Shown here: one piece after another, positions 25,948-35,526 of the stretch
How positions within the stretch are numbered: the first letter of the stretch is position 1
How the letters are laid out: each line of letters opens with the position of its first letter
DNA from: Linderina pennispora
Lineage: Eukaryota; Kickxellomycota; Kickxellomycetes; Kickxellales; Kickxellaceae
NCBI RefSeq assembly: GCF_002104995.1
Contig: NW_024468347.1
Location: 1-35,526 of the forward strand
DNA length: 35,526 nt
Direction: 5' to 3'
The notes under the pieces: model-generated
Told to the model about the DNA's origin: nothing
The model's input: only the letters and a program-made list of their open reading frames with translations
Database searches by the model: none
Translations under genes and position numbers: made by a program

Positions 25948-27486
25948 ATGCTCACATCTCCGCTGCTTCGCGTCGGCCGGTGGTCGGCAGCAGCCACAGG
26001 TTTCATGGCGATTTGCCTGGTGCAGGCCACAGTGAACATCGCCTTCTCAGCACATTTCATTGCACGACTGCGGGCGCGGGCGCCGGACTCGCAATACATC
26101 GTCTATGACAGCGGATGCATCGCGGCCCAGGTATTTGCAGCTGCACTGGCCTACGGCGGGCTGCATGTGCGCAGCTTCCCGCTAGTGACAACAGCGACAG
26201 CATTCGATGTGGTGCTGGCGGTATTTCGGGCAGCGCAGCTGGCGCAGGCGCATATGGGCGTGGCGGGAATGCAGGCAGCCAGCATTGCGGTGACGCTGGT
26301 GGGGTGCGCAGCAAAGGCGTATGTGGAGAGCCGATGGCTGCGGCGGGAGTTCGGATGGCAGGTGTACCGGGCGTTGGGCGCCGACCGCGCAATGCAGCGC
26401 ATGTTTCTGCTGCACCAGGTGCTATTGTCAGTCAGCATTCTGGGCGCTGCGGTGTTTGTCGAGTTCTGGCTGCTGGTGGCTGTAGCGCAGGCGGACGGGT
26501 GGCTGCGCAATGTCTTTATTTTGGTCCTGGCGGCCGTCCTAATAACCATGGTTTTGTTTGCAGCCGTCCAGGAGCTGCCATGGGTGATGCGTGCATGTGC
26601 TGCTGCGCTCATTGCCACACCGGTGTACTTTATCTACATGCTGGTTGCGGTCAACCGCCAGGAGCGGTACCGCGACGGCCGCAAGTACCTAAGCGTGATG
26701 CTGACCGTGCTTGTGCTTCTTGACAGTGTCCTGGCTATGCTCTGCATTGCCGTCTGTCGCACCTTCAACCGTGGCCTGCGTCAGCGGCTCCGCCGGTTCC
26801 AGATCATGGCCCGTGGCGAGGTCGATCTAGCTGCCGTCTCCAAGCCCGCTGCGGATCGCCCGGAGAAACCACCGCATGGCCTGACCCTGCGCTTCCGCAT
26901 CGAAGACCTCGACGCCCCCATCCGCTCGGCCATATGCTCGGTGCGCTCCGAGCACAGAGACAAGGTGCGCCGCTGGGAAATACTCGCTCCGGGCATTGCT
27001 GATCCCGAGCTCGTGCGGTCGTTTGTGTCCGACAAGGCTGCGCTGTCTCGATCGGCTGTGTCTGACCCGCTGCCCTCCTCGGTCGGCAGCTCCGTGTCCT
27101 GTGTTTTGTCGGCTAGCGAGCTCACTGCCGCTGCTCCACCATCGACCCTTTCGTCGTTCCCCAGCGCCAGCTTCTCTGCAGTCACCAACGAGCCGTCGTT
27201 CGTCGGCACCAGAGACTTTGAGGATGACAAGGCCCTGTACGATACCCTGCAGCGTCCGCTGGAGCTCAGGGTCACCAACCCTGATGTCTGCACCCAAAAG
27301 AGCCGTCTCGCCCCATCGACTGTCAGCTCCTCCACCGACACCCTGCGCACTGCCCTATCATCGCTCCAGGAGGATCCCGACCAGGGCTTCGATGTTGTTT
27401 CCATGCGCGAGACCAGATCCAAAGCATCGTTTGAATCTGCCAATTCTCTGCCTCCGCCAGCATATTTCCCCTCCACATCCAAGTAA
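25948..27486 (+). CDS. Unrecognised protein with about eight membrane spans
   Basis: I do not recognise the family. From the ATG at 25948 the protein is 512 residues. About eight hydrophobic spans fill residues 8-270; examples are AAATGFMAICLVQATVNIAF, AASIAVTLVGCAA, VLLSVSILGAAVFVEFWLLV and LSVMLTVLVLLDSVLAML. A basic juxtamembrane segment (FNRGLRQRLRRF) follows. The remaining 215 residues are a Ser/Thr/Pro-rich tail, probably cytosolic and phosphorylated. The architecture suits a receptor-like or sensor protein, but no motif supports that. An ATG at 25810 would add 46 residues. It converges with the REC8 gene, the stop codons lying 28 bp apart. Confidence 0.65.
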   Translation: MLTSPLLRVGRWSAAATGFMAICLVQATVNIAFSAHFIARLRARAPDSQYIVYDSGCIAAQVFAAALAYGGLHVRSFPLVTTATAFDVVLAVFRAAQLAQAHMGVAGMQAASIAVTLVGCAAKAYVESRWLRREFGWQVYRALGADRAMQRMFLLHQVLLSVSILGAAVFVEFWLLVAVAQADGWLRNVFILVLAAVLITMVLFAAVQELPWVMRACAAALIATPVYFIYMLVAVNRQERYRDGRKYLSVMLTVLVLLDSVLAMLCIAVCRTFNRGLRQRLRRFQIMARGEVDLAAVSKPAADRPEKPPHGLTLRFRIEDLDAPIRSAICSVRSEHRDKVRRWEILAPGIADPELVRSFVSDKAALSRSAVSDPLPSSVGSSVSCVLSASELTAAAPPSTLSSFPSASFSAVTNEPSFVGTRDFEDDKALYDTLQRPLELRVTNPDVCTQKSRLAPSTVSSSTDTLRTALSSLQEDPDQGFDVVSMRETRSKASFESANSLPPPAYFPSTSK

Positions 27487-27514
27487 CTTTGCAAAAGACA
27501 ACCATGTATTTTTT

Positions 27515-29626
27515 TCATTTCCATCCATTTATTTCTTTTTCAATAGAGATTTCAATACCGCTATATGGTGATGCCTGGTAGACGTGGAGCACAGAGTGCG
27601 TGGCCATCTGGAGTAAATCCATGAACGCCCGCGCTGCAACACGCCGCTTATTATGTGGTGCCTGGACCAAGTCGCCGAACTGTGCTGTGCCCGCTCTGCT
27701 GATTTTGGATACAACAAAATGATAGAATTTGCGCGAATCGTCGTTGGGCATATCACGCTCGTTACCCGCAGTCCTGGTGTCAAGAAACCCATCCAAATCA
27801 TCATCACCATCATCACCTGCTCCTATGTCCCTATGCGCTGCTGGCATATCTGCTGTCAGTTCGAATTCCTGCACCTCCAACTCATCCGCCGATGGTGGGT
27901 CCAGTGACGCCAAACGCGATGGTGTCGACTGCACGCTAGCCGCATGTGACCCGCCGTGCCGAGATCCAACTCCAGGGCTCGACTCTGTGCGCATCGAGAC
28001 TGACACTCTGCGCTGTGCCATCTCGCCAGCACCGGGGTTCAGCCAGGGAATATCCAGCTCAATGCTATGCAGCTGCAGCTCTTCTTCCTCGCGCTCAAAC
28101 ATCCGCCGGGCCACCTCAGACGGCGACTGTCCACGCCCCATCTCCAGCTCAAAGTGCTCGTCAGATACAATGCTTCCATAGTCGAGCCCTGCATCTATGC
28201 TTGGCTTTGGTGAGCTGCTCGGCATTGCAATGTGCATATCTCCATCATGAGCCGTTTCACCCAGCAGCCTAGAGAACGCTGAAAGCCTGCCTGCCGATGT
28301 CGCAGCAGCGACTACCAGCGAGATCCGGTGTTTTAGGTTCACCAGTTTGCGCTCAGCGACCCTGGCCATCACCTTGCTTCGCTGCGCTGCCTGCCAGTAG
28401 CACGTATTGCCCCACAGGTCCGTCACCCGTGCCTGGTATGTCGCAGCCAACTGCTGAGCAAGTGAGCGTCCATTCGGCGCATTACTGTTTAGTCGCCGCC
28501 GCTTTGGTAAGTGGTCCGGGTCTATTGCTGCATCTCTGCTGTCTCCAGAATCCCAGTCGCGCAGAACACTATTCTCAACTTCCTCTAGCACTCGGTCATC
28601 AGCCTCTGCGGTCGGTGCATGCAAGATCGGATCTGCATCGCCAAACTTCAGCGTTGCATGATCTGTCGGGTCCAGGCATTGCAAGACACCACCCAACTGT
28701 CCTGGTGTAACGTTCCTTATCAGACCCTCTGTCGGGATTTGCGACAAAAAATACATCTCTGTCCTTGCGCTAGTTGCCGTAGTGCCAGTGTGCGAACGCT
28801 GGGGCTTCGCAGCCGCACCACTACCCGGTCTGGCAATAAACTGGATATTGCCTCCACCGTCAAAGTGGACGGGTACCTCAGCATCAAACAACAGATGCTC
28901 AAAATCATCATCCATCCCACCGCTACCATCATCCGCTGCCAGCAAAAGCGGATCGAGGATCAAGTTTGATCTGCTGCTGGTACTACTATTACAGTCAACC
29001 GAGCCGGAACGAGGTACTTGTACGTCAGGAAGCGAGATGGATGCCCAGTCACTGGTATGCGGTGCGATGCGAGAATTGTGGTCAAACTTGCTGTCCTTGA
29101 GATCTACGTCGGCAGACTTGATCCATCCCAATTCACGCAGCCGTTTCACAGTCTTCTGGGCTGACACTTCGTTCCCACTACCCTCAGTGCCTATAATAGC
29201 CAGCTGCATATCAATGCTTCCATGCGAGTCAATGTACGTCGGGACCGTGACATCAGATAGTGTGATCGGACGCACATCCTGAAGTGTTGTCGTGGCAGTG
29301 GTCGCATTCCAGGTAGCATCATGCTGCTGGCCGATAACCCAAGGCGTCGATAGAACGCGCACCCACGTCGAGTGGCAGTCAGTATAGAGCAACATGGCCT
29401 TGCGCTGTAGCGCGCGTACTAGGCCGATCAGCAGTGTCGATGTCAGCCGCAGAGCCATTGGCGCCCGAGGCGCGAGCAGGTCCTGGCAGGCAGCTGGGAT
29501 GTCAATACTGCTCAGCTCATTTGCTGTGATGCGCCGCCAGCGAGACCGCTCGCCCATTGTCGCCAGCAACCAGATTGTGCCAAAGTGGTGCCCGCGCTTG
29601 CAAAGCAAATCCTGGGAATAAAACAT
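27515..29626 (-). CDS. REC8: Rec8-like cohesin kleisin
   Basis: A 703-residue alpha-kleisin. The N-terminal domain, which contacts SMC3, is clear: MFYSQDLLCKRGHHFGTIWL, SSIDIPAACQDLL and PMALRLTSTLLIGLVRALQR. The phrase GTIWLLATMG is closer to Rec8 (GVIWLAATLG in fission yeast) than to Rad21 (AKVWLAAHW), so I favour the meiotic kleisin, which holds sister chromatids together until separase cuts it. The C-terminal winged helix that binds SMC1 is at the end (DLVQAPHNKRRVAARAFMDL and ASPYSGIEISIEKE). The middle is disordered and acidic; ELEMGR ending at Arg498 fits the separase consensus ExExxR, a guess only. I start at the conserved MFYSQD (ATG at 29624-29626); the frame is open a further 16 codons upstream. 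Confidence 0.84.
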   Translation of the reverse strand: MFYSQDLLCKRGHHFGTIWLLATMGERSRWRRITANELSSIDIPAACQDLLAPRAPMALRLTSTLLIGLVRALQRKAMLLYTDCHSTWVRVLSTPWVIGQQHDATWNATTATTTLQDVRPITLSDVTVPTYIDSHGSIDMQLAIIGTEGSGNEVSAQKTVKRLRELGWIKSADVDLKDSKFDHNSRIAPHTSDWASISLPDVQVPRSGSVDCNSSTSSRSNLILDPLLLAADDGSGGMDDDFEHLLFDAEVPVHFDGGGNIQFIARPGSGAAAKPQRSHTGTTATSARTEMYFLSQIPTEGLIRNVTPGQLGGVLQCLDPTDHATLKFGDADPILHAPTAEADDRVLEEVENSVLRDWDSGDSRDAAIDPDHLPKRRRLNSNAPNGRSLAQQLAATYQARVTDLWGNTCYWQAAQRSKVMARVAERKLVNLKHRISLVVAAATSAGRLSAFSRLLGETAHDGDMHIAMPSSSPKPSIDAGLDYGSIVSDEHFELEMGRGQSPSEVARRMFEREEEELQLHSIELDIPWLNPGAGEMAQRRVSVSMRTESSPGVGSRHGGSHAASVQSTPSRLASLDPPSADELEVQEFELTADMPAAHRDIGAGDDGDDDLDGFLDTRTAGNERDMPNDDSRKFYHFVVSKISRAGTAQFGDLVQAPHNKRRVAARAFMDLLQMATHSVLHVYQASPYSGIEISIEKEINGWK

Positions 29627-30111
29627 GCCAAGGTAGTCGAAAACAGGGGGGATGCAAGGCATGCAAGTATGCACATCCTCGGCTCTTCCCTTCGCTCCCT
29701 CCCTTTTTAACTGGAATCATCCTTGAATGATGAATGCTATGTGTATGCGCATACATTCATTTCAAGCTCAGACCCGCCATGAGCCAGCAGCAGATGCAAT
29801 CAAAAGCTTCTTTCGTACCCTTCTAGTGCTTGATGACAACATGCACTTCATAAACCAGGGCTAACCTGCAGAAAAGTATGAGTTAATTCAATATCCATAC
29901 CGGCTGGAACCATGTTTCTTTCGCTTCACATGGATGTGCGGTATAGCAGCGGGTCACTCCTTTGGCAACCCATCACTCAGTGCACACAGGCTGAAAGCGA
30001 GAGAGAATGGAAATGTATTTGCGGGAGAAAAAATAAGGTAAACACAGGTAAAATTTTGATGTTAGCACAGGGAGAATATGTGTTTTTGATCCACAAGACA
30101 AGAGCGCGTGC
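29627..30111. other. Upstream region of REC8 and 3' flank of GlcNAc-6-P deacetylase
   Basis: 485 bp between two minus-strand genes. It should hold the REC8 promoter and the 3' end of the deacetylase gene. No RNA gene or repeat is seen. Confidence 0.5.
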
Positions 30112-31359
30112 TTAGTTGGCAGCGACCTCCTTCTGGATATTGTGGTGGAACTTTACGTTGTCCTCAGTGACCTCGGTTCCGCCGATAAAGACGCGCTCCA
30201 CGTTGAGGTTGTCGTCGAGAACCAGCACATCGGCATCGGCGCCAAACTGCAGGGTGCCCTTGCGATCGGTGATGCCGAGCATCTGGGCCGGGTGCAGAGT
30301 TGCGTTCTCCAGGGCCTCGACCTTGGACGCACCGGTGAACTTGATAAAGTTGCGCACGCACTGGGCCAGCGTGGCGATCGAGCCGGCGATTGTGTTGGTA
30401 CCCTTGATGTAGACGTGGCCGTTGTGCACGTCGACGTCCATATTGCCCAGCTTGTAGTAGCCCTCGGGCAGGCACTGCGCCGACATGGCATCGGTGACAA
30501 GGCAGGCACCCGTGGGGTGCGCGTAGTAGGCAATCATGACCGAGTGCGGGTGGACGTGGACACCGTCACAGATAATGCCGTAGTAGGGGCGGGACTCGGA
30601 GGCACCCAGCAGACCGATGATTCCAGGGTCGCGCTGGTGGAAGGCAGCCATGGCATTGAACAGGTGGGTCACCATCTTGGCGCCCTTCTTGTGCGCCTCG
30701 TTGGCCTGGGCTGTCGACGCGTTCGAGTGACCCGATGAGATGTTGATGCCGGTGGCCTCGATCAGCTGGGGGATCGAATCCATGATGCCCTCGACCTCAG
30801 GGGCCATAGTCACGTAGGCGACGTTCTTGCGCAGGTTGTCGAGGCCATAGCACTCATCAAAGTCCGCCAGGCCGTTCTTGGCCGTGCGCAGTGTGGCCTC
30901 CTCGTGAGCACCCTTCTTCAGCGGCGAGATGAAGGGTCCCTCGACGTGCGCACCCAGGATCGCGGCGCCGTTCTCGAGCGAGCCCTCGCGGGGCCCCAGA
31001 TACGGCAGCACCTTGCGGTACACGTCGGGGCGCGAGCTGACTGTGGTCGGGCAGTACGCCGTACAGCCCTGCAGCAGCAGACCCTTGGAGACGTTATCGA
31101 CGGCCTCCTGGATGATCTCGGTGTCGTTGGAGAAGTCGAAGCCGTACGCGCCGTTGAGCTGCACATCAATGTAGCCGGGCGACACGATGCCTCCCTTGCA
31201 GTCGATGCGCACGTCCGGGACACGGTTCTCCTCCCAGAACATCTTGGCCGGATCGATGATCTTGCCGTCCTGGACATATAGGTAGTCCTCGACCAACTTG
31301 TGGTCACGCAGGATGCGGCAGTTGTAGAACTGGGTGATGGGGCTTGCTGACTTTGACAT
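30112..31359 (-). CDS. N-acetylglucosamine-6-phosphate deacetylase
   Basis: A 415-residue metal-dependent amidohydrolase (NagA/AMDHD2/Dac1 family) that converts GlcNAc-6-phosphate to glucosamine-6-phosphate and acetate. The fold's signatures are present in order: GGIVSPGYIDVQLNGAYGFD, the metal-ligand Glu in GAHVEGPF, the metal-binding His in SSGHSNAS and THLFNAM, the substrate loop IICDGVHVHP, and the catalytic Asp in LVTDAMSA. The length matches the family and there is no break. The start is the ATG at 31357-31359 (MSKSAS); the frame continues upstream through promoter-like sequence. Its pathway partner, the deaminase, is the next gene, transcribed the other way. Confidence 0.96.
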   Translation of the reverse strand: MSKSASPITQFYNCRILRDHKLVEDYLYVQDGKIIDPAKMFWEENRVPDVRIDCKGGIVSPGYIDVQLNGAYGFDFSNDTEIIQEAVDNVSKGLLLQGCTAYCPTTVSSRPDVYRKVLPYLGPREGSLENGAAILGAHVEGPFISPLKKGAHEEATLRTAKNGLADFDECYGLDNLRKNVAYVTMAPEVEGIMDSIPQLIEATGINISSGHSNASTAQANEAHKKGAKMVTHLFNAMAAFHQRDPGIIGLLGASESRPYYGIICDGVHVHPHSVMIAYYAHPTGACLVTDAMSAQCLPEGYYKLGNMDVDVHNGHVYIKGTNTIAGSIATLAQCVRNFIKFTGASKVEALENATLHPAQMLGITDRKGTLQFGADADVLVLDDNLNVERVFIGGTEVTEDNVKFHHNIQKEVAAN

Positions 31360-33268
31360 TGTGGCAAAAGCTTTCAACCGGAGATAAAGCAAAAGGTGTG
31401 TGGAGAGAGGGTAATTAATTAAGAGACAAGGGAATAAGGGCGGTGGTGTATAATGAAGAAACAAGGAAAGGGGCAGGAAATGGACGGCCGGCTCTCGACC
31501 TCCCCTTATATAGGGCCCTGGAGCAGCGGCAAACTTTTTTCTTTCTAGCGGCTCGCCGGCAGGCGCTAGGAGTGGGGGCGGGCATTTGTGCCGCTCTAAG
31601 CTTGTGCTGTGACCACTTGTTCCCGACCACTGGCCAAGGGGATAATGGCCCATTTGCGCTTTTCCTCCTTGAGCCCACCTCACTGGTTGTCTGCCCAACC
31701 ACACCACACCATTCCGCACCTCGGCGCATCAGCACACTTTTTTCGCTTTATTATCGCTGGCCGCACCAGCAATCCACCGTGCACGGCGCTGGTCATGCAT
31801 GCCGGCGTGGCCAATGGGCGTGCGGCAAAGGGCATTTGTTCGGCCATTTGCCTGGGGGAAGTTGCGAATTTAAAAAACTTTGGGGAGGATGGATCGTGGA
31901 TGTGCTTTTCGTAGCTCACCAAGATGCACATATTTTCTGCAAAGACGGCCAATTGTTAGGCCAAATTGCACCATGGCACGGATGCCAGACGCGCTCTTGT
32001 CCATGACTAGGCATAGACAATCGGATAGGCGTGCATGATTACATTAGCTGGCAGGCACTGGTGCAAAAGCGAGCTCCTGTGTGGATGGAGCGATATATCT
32101 CTGGGTGTGTGCCATCAGCCAGACTACATACCCGAAGCATCCAGAATGCCAGCACTGGGTGTCACATGAAAAGCTGCTGTTGTCAGATTGAAGGCCACAC
32201 TCAAACGAGTGCAAATCCTGCAATTCACCTTCAATCCACGCCCCCTCCCAACACGGATGCCCACTCTGCAACGCCAGCGCCGATTAGTCGTTGATGGCAC
32301 CCGCGCCTGCAGTAGAAATGGATGGCGCAGCATGCATTTCCCCTCCCCGTTTCCCAAATCCGGGCTATAACTGCTCCTGCTGGCCGAAATATTGGCCGCT
32401 GCAGGCTGCCTGCCAGCCGCACCATTCAACTGCCCGACCGCGACCCCCGATGTCTGCTGGCCAGCTGTTTTCGCCCCTCCCCCAACGAGCCCACTGCGAA
32501 GATGCTTCCAGACTGCCAGTGCTCAGTTGAGCGTCCTCAACCCCGAGAATTTGTCCGCGGGTGTAACCAGTAGCATTTGCGACGAGGTTGCCGACAGCGT
32601 AGGCAGCGAGACAGGGCAAGTAGAAAATTGGTCATGTCGGCATGACCTGGCTACTCGCTGCGGACAGGGTATTAAAATGCATGCCAGGCAATTGTTGGTG
32701 CAAACCGCCTGGCCGTGTCCTTTTGCCACATGGGGGAGCAGCCTTGCGGGTGAAAACGAGCGCAATATCGTCGTGCATGCCGTCTGCGTCAGAATAAACA
32801 AAAAAACAGGTCTGCTGGTTGCGTACCCGAGGGTTCTGGCTGGATTCAAAGGCGCACCCTCCCCCGCACTCTGTTCTGGGCAGCCAGACGCAATAGCAGC
32901 AGTAAAGAAAAGCAAGGGCAGTGATAATGATAAGTGTCAGGTGAGCAAATTTTGTCGTCTGTAGCCCTGGTCCTCGGCACCCAGCTTACAGCAGCATCCC
33001 CAGCACCGCGATTTCCTATTTATCCCCATGAAATAAGCGCCTCTTTTTCGTCTCTTGGGCGTCTCCTGCTTTTCTCTTTTGCTCTCATCGCGATATTTCT
33101 TCTCCACCCAGGGTTTTCATCTCCCTGTATTCTTTTTACCCTGTTAGACTATTTTTTTCTAGCCGCTTCTCTGTATCTATTTTGCCAGCCAAGCCAGATA
33201 CAACGGCGCAAGGACTATATATCTGAGCAAAGCAGAACAGGGGGTTCAGTCACCCAACGCGTATTCGA
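31360..33268. promoter_or_regulatory. 1.9 kb divergent regulatory interval of the GlcNAc catabolic pair
   Basis: This sequence lies between the divergent start codons of the deacetylase and the deaminase. No coding region is convincing. It is unusually long for this window and contains many copies of a GGCCA core, often TGGCCA or GGCCAA with A/T next to it: 31631, 31809, 31842, 31947, 31959, 32381 and 32393 and nearby. The 150 bases at about 33035-33185 are strongly CT-rich, typical of a fungal promoter and leader before the deaminase. Inducible control by GlcNAc is known for such pairs in other fungi; the element responsible here is unknown. Confidence 0.45.
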
Positions 33269-34561
33269 ATGCGTCTCATTATTCGGGAGGACCCGAAGGC
33301 TGTTGCCTACTACACAGGTAAGAGCACACGGCAGTCGCCTCCTCGAGCATTTATAACCCACCACAACCACCGCTCCAGCTAATTGCCCAAATTTCTAGCC
33401 AACTATGTCCGCCAGCGAATCAATGAGTTCAAGCCCACGCGCAAGAGGCCGTTTGTAATGGGGCTGCCCACAGGCTCGACACCCGTCGAGGTGTACTGGC
33501 ACCTGGTGGACTTTTACAAACAGGGGATCCTGTCGTTCAAAAACGTGATAACCTTCAGCATGGATGAGTACGTCGGTCTCCCACGGTCGCACCCAGAGAG
33601 CTACTGCTCGTTCATGCACCGTCATCTTTACGACCACATCGACCTGAAACCTGAGAACATTTACATGCTTGACGGTAACGCCGAGGATCTGGCTGCTGAG
33701 TGCCAGCGCTACGAGGAGTGCATCAAAGATGTCGGCGGCATCGAGCTGTTCCTGGGCGGCATCGGCCCCGACGGGCACATTGCCTTCAACGAGCCTGGCA
33801 GCTCGCTCGAGTCGGTGACGCGGGTCAAGACCCTGGCGTACGAGACAGTGCTGGCTAATGCGCGGTTCTTTGGCGGCGATGTTAACAAAGTGCCCAAGCT
33901 GGCGCTGACTGTCGGCGTGGGCACAGTGCGTGCAGCGCGCGAGGTGCTGCTGATCATCACAGGCGCGCACAAGGCGGTTGCGCTGGCCAAATGCATCGAG
34001 GAGGGCGTCAACCACATGTGGACCGTGTCGGTTGTGCAGTTGCATCCGTCAGCCATGGTCGTGTGTGACGAGGACGCGACGCTCGAGCTGCACGTCAAGA
34101 CCGTGCGCTACTTTAAGAGCATTGAGCAGGTGCAGGAGCAGCTGATCGGGCGCCAGAACATTGGGCTCAAAGGCTCGATCTCAAAGCTCTCTGGAGCCAA
34201 TGCCAACCACCAGCCCGATGCCCCACAGCCAGAGGCGGGGAAGCAGATTTCTGACGACGAGTCGTCGTCGGACGAGTCCTCAGCGGAGGACACAAAGATC
34301 ACTTCGACCGTCGCCCCACCTGCCAGCAGTCGCAGCGATGCACATGGCGTAAGAAGCAATGGCGCTCTTACGTCCGCTGCCACTGCTGGCAATCCCCTTT
34401 TAAACACCCCCGTCTCCGCAAATCCCAGTCATCCGCAAGATCCCTTCGCAACCAACAACGCCAAACCAACAACAACAACGACACCAGCGCCAACGCCAAC
34501 AGCGACGCTGATACAAACCAGAAAACGTGATCCCAGCAGGCAGCACGGCACCCAACAGTGA
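33269..34561 (+). CDS. Glucosamine-6-phosphate deaminase, one intron
   Basis: Converts glucosamine-6-phosphate to fructose-6-phosphate and ammonia (NagB/GNPDA family). Exon 1 is 33269-33317, encoding [16 protein letters not shown]. The intron 33318-33398 (81 bases) has donor GTAAGA, branch-like GCTAAT and acceptor TTCTAG. Exon 2 starts at 33399 and restores the family sequence [11 protein letters not shown]. Motifs are GLPTGSTP for phosphate binding, FSMDEYVGL with the catalytic Asp, and [18 protein letters not shown] with the ring-opening His and Glu. The catalytic domain ends near residue 275, the usual full length. A further 120 or so residues are acidic, then Ser/Thr/Pro/Asn-rich. The 403-residue product assumes no second intron; the end is uncertain (see the next entry). 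Confidence 0.92.
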
Positions 34562-34565
34562 CCAG

Positions 34566-35084
34566 ATCCTGCCCGCATCCAGTTCCAACTCGCCAGCCCA
34601 CCTGTCGACCAAGCGCCCCCACGGTTCGTCGCCCGTCGCCGAGTCCCCCGAGTCCATTAGCGATGATGGCGATGAAAATGACGAGCGCATGTCAGAGGAA
34701 TACGAGGAGAGCGTTGCCGGCTACGGCTACGGCTACCCCGACGGCGATGATAGCACGGAGCATTACCCGCGCTTCATGTTGCCTCGAGCCTCAGGCATGA
34801 GCACCATGGGCGAAATCCACTCGTTCGCTCCGTCGCCCAATACCCGCTCACCTGCCGGTTCCATGACCAACCTGGCAGCTAGCTACGACCAGACATCAGT
34901 GTATCCGTCGACGTGGCACGAGTACGAGGACCAGTTCAACTACTTTTACAACTGCCATTTCATCGAGCAGGACTACTACGACTACCTGGCCAACAACATG
35001 CCGGCACAGGCAGGCGACGATGATGGTGCGTCCCAGGGCGACGACGGCGACGAGGAAATGGAGGACGCGTCGTACTCGGAATGA
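34566..35084 (+). CDS. Coding-like acidic ORF overlapping deaminase 3' end; possible extra exon
   Basis: In a second frame, open from 34512 to 35084, the sequence reads as a low-complexity but protein-like tail with SSPVAESPESISDDGDENDE, YGYGYPDGDD, an aromatic-rich patch (QFNYFYNCHFIEQDYYDYL) and an acidic end. It has no good ATG of its own at the start. Splicing from GTAAGA at 34349 to an acceptor ending at 34565 (ACCAG) would join it in frame to the deaminase as a longer C-terminus. A third frame continues in the same style to 35274 (NDASDADADVIGLDADMG). Frameshift errors or extra introns are both possible. It is included because its composition is coding-like, not because a function is known. 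Confidence 0.35.
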   Translation: MLPASSSNSPAHLSTKRPHGSSPVAESPESISDDGDENDERMSEEYEESVAGYGYGYPDGDDSTEHYPRFMLPRASGMSTMGEIHSFAPSPNTRSPAGSMTNLAASYDQTSVYPSTWHEYEDQFNYFYNCHFIEQDYYDYLANNMPAQAGDDDGASQGDDGDEEMEDASYSE

Positions 35085-35526
35085 TGCCAGCGACGCTGAC
35101 GCAGATGTCATAGGGCTTGATGCCGACATGGGCCATGTCGCAAGACCACTGTCGCCCAATACCAATGCGTCGCTCGAGTCTTCTGGAACCACGCTGCGTG
35201 CTGCGTCTGCAGCTGCGTCGCCCGCATTGCCGCCGCATTGCCGCCCGCTGATGCCGGCAATCACTCGTGAATGACCTTGGTCCAAGATCCACCATGCCTT
35301 CCTCGCGTGTTGTTATGAGGGATCTGCCACAGTCCGCTGCGTTGCAGTGTGCGGTTTTTGAAAGTGCCAAGCCAGGATTTCTAGTCTGTCTGCTTTCCCT
35401 CTCGTTTTTGTTCTGTTGTCTTGTTCTGTTGTTTGCCTCCTTTCCTTGCGGTGGATTATTCCGGGTCTCTGTTTTTTGGCGAGCAGAGTGCCTTGGGATT
35501 CTCCCTATTCTCTCCCCCACGACCAT
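35085..35526. other. Right end of window
   Basis: 442 bp. The first 190 bases are still protein-like in a third frame (to a TGA at 35272-35274). From about 35380 the DNA is T-rich, as in a 3' region. No further gene is seen before the edge. Confidence 0.4.

Noticed and set aside
30038-30044. GTAAACA, a FLEX-like meiotic element upstream of REC8
   Set aside because: A seven-base match is expected by chance, and it lies over 400 bp from the start with no second copy.
32392-32964. 190-codon plus-strand ORF in the GlcNAc regulatory interval
   Set aside because: No conserved motif, proline/cysteine-rich chance composition, and overlapping open frames on the other strand.
1-35526. tRNA, rRNA or CRISPR array
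   Set aside because: No B-box with matching arms, no rRNA core sequence and no regularly spaced direct repeats were found by reading.

Overview
The window looks like nuclear DNA of an early-diverging (zygomycete-grade) fungus. The genes are eukaryotic: Pol III subunit C11, ribosomal protein uL1, STN1, a Rec8-type cohesin kleisin, FMC1 and an Osm1-type fumarate reductase. Introns are few and short, intergenic DNA is moderate, and there is a Fanzor-type TnpB-like nuclease of the sort known from zygomycete genomes. Kickxellomycotina is my best guess, but the sequence alone does not fix the lineage.

Layout. 1-3183 holds no gene I can support. 3184-5126 and 12688-14632 are the two arms of a near-perfect inverted repeat of about 1.94 kb. 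Each arm carries a divergent pair: RPC11 (Pol III subunit) and RPL10A (uL1). I found only two differences between the arms, both one-base homopolymer changes, and one of them frameshifts the right-hand RPL10A. The 7.56 kb spacer carries, from the outside in, two diverged RGS-domain membrane proteins facing each other (5961-7496 and 10030-12273), and centrally the divergent pair STN1 (spliced, minus) and a Myb/SANT-like gene (plus). The gene order RPC11-RPL10A-RGS ... RGS-RPL10A-RPC11 is therefore mirror symmetric, as if an older inverted duplication has kept, or regained, identical outer arms.

From 14.6 to 22.1 kb there is a possible small ORF, then a multi-membrane-span DUF229/sulfatase-fold protein. 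Next comes a Fanzor nuclease gene (minus) with intact RuvC and zinc-ribbon residues but no N-terminal part and an in-frame TAG ahead of a recognisable C-terminal tail. FMC1 (minus) and a fumarate reductase (plus) follow, sharing a divergent promoter.

From 22.8 to 29.6 kb there is a large CX5R phosphatase with a very long internal insertion, an unrecognised protein with about eight membrane spans, and, convergent with it, a Rec8-like kleisin. The right end is an N-acetylglucosamine catabolic pair transcribed divergently across a 1.9 kb regulatory interval: GlcNAc-6-phosphate deacetylase (minus) and glucosamine-6-phosphate deaminase (plus, one intron). These are consecutive enzymes, turning GlcNAc-6-P into fructose-6-P plus ammonia and acetate. 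The deaminase has an unusual low-complexity C-terminal extension whose reading frame is uncertain.

The items most worth following are the Fanzor locus and the mirror-symmetric duplication.
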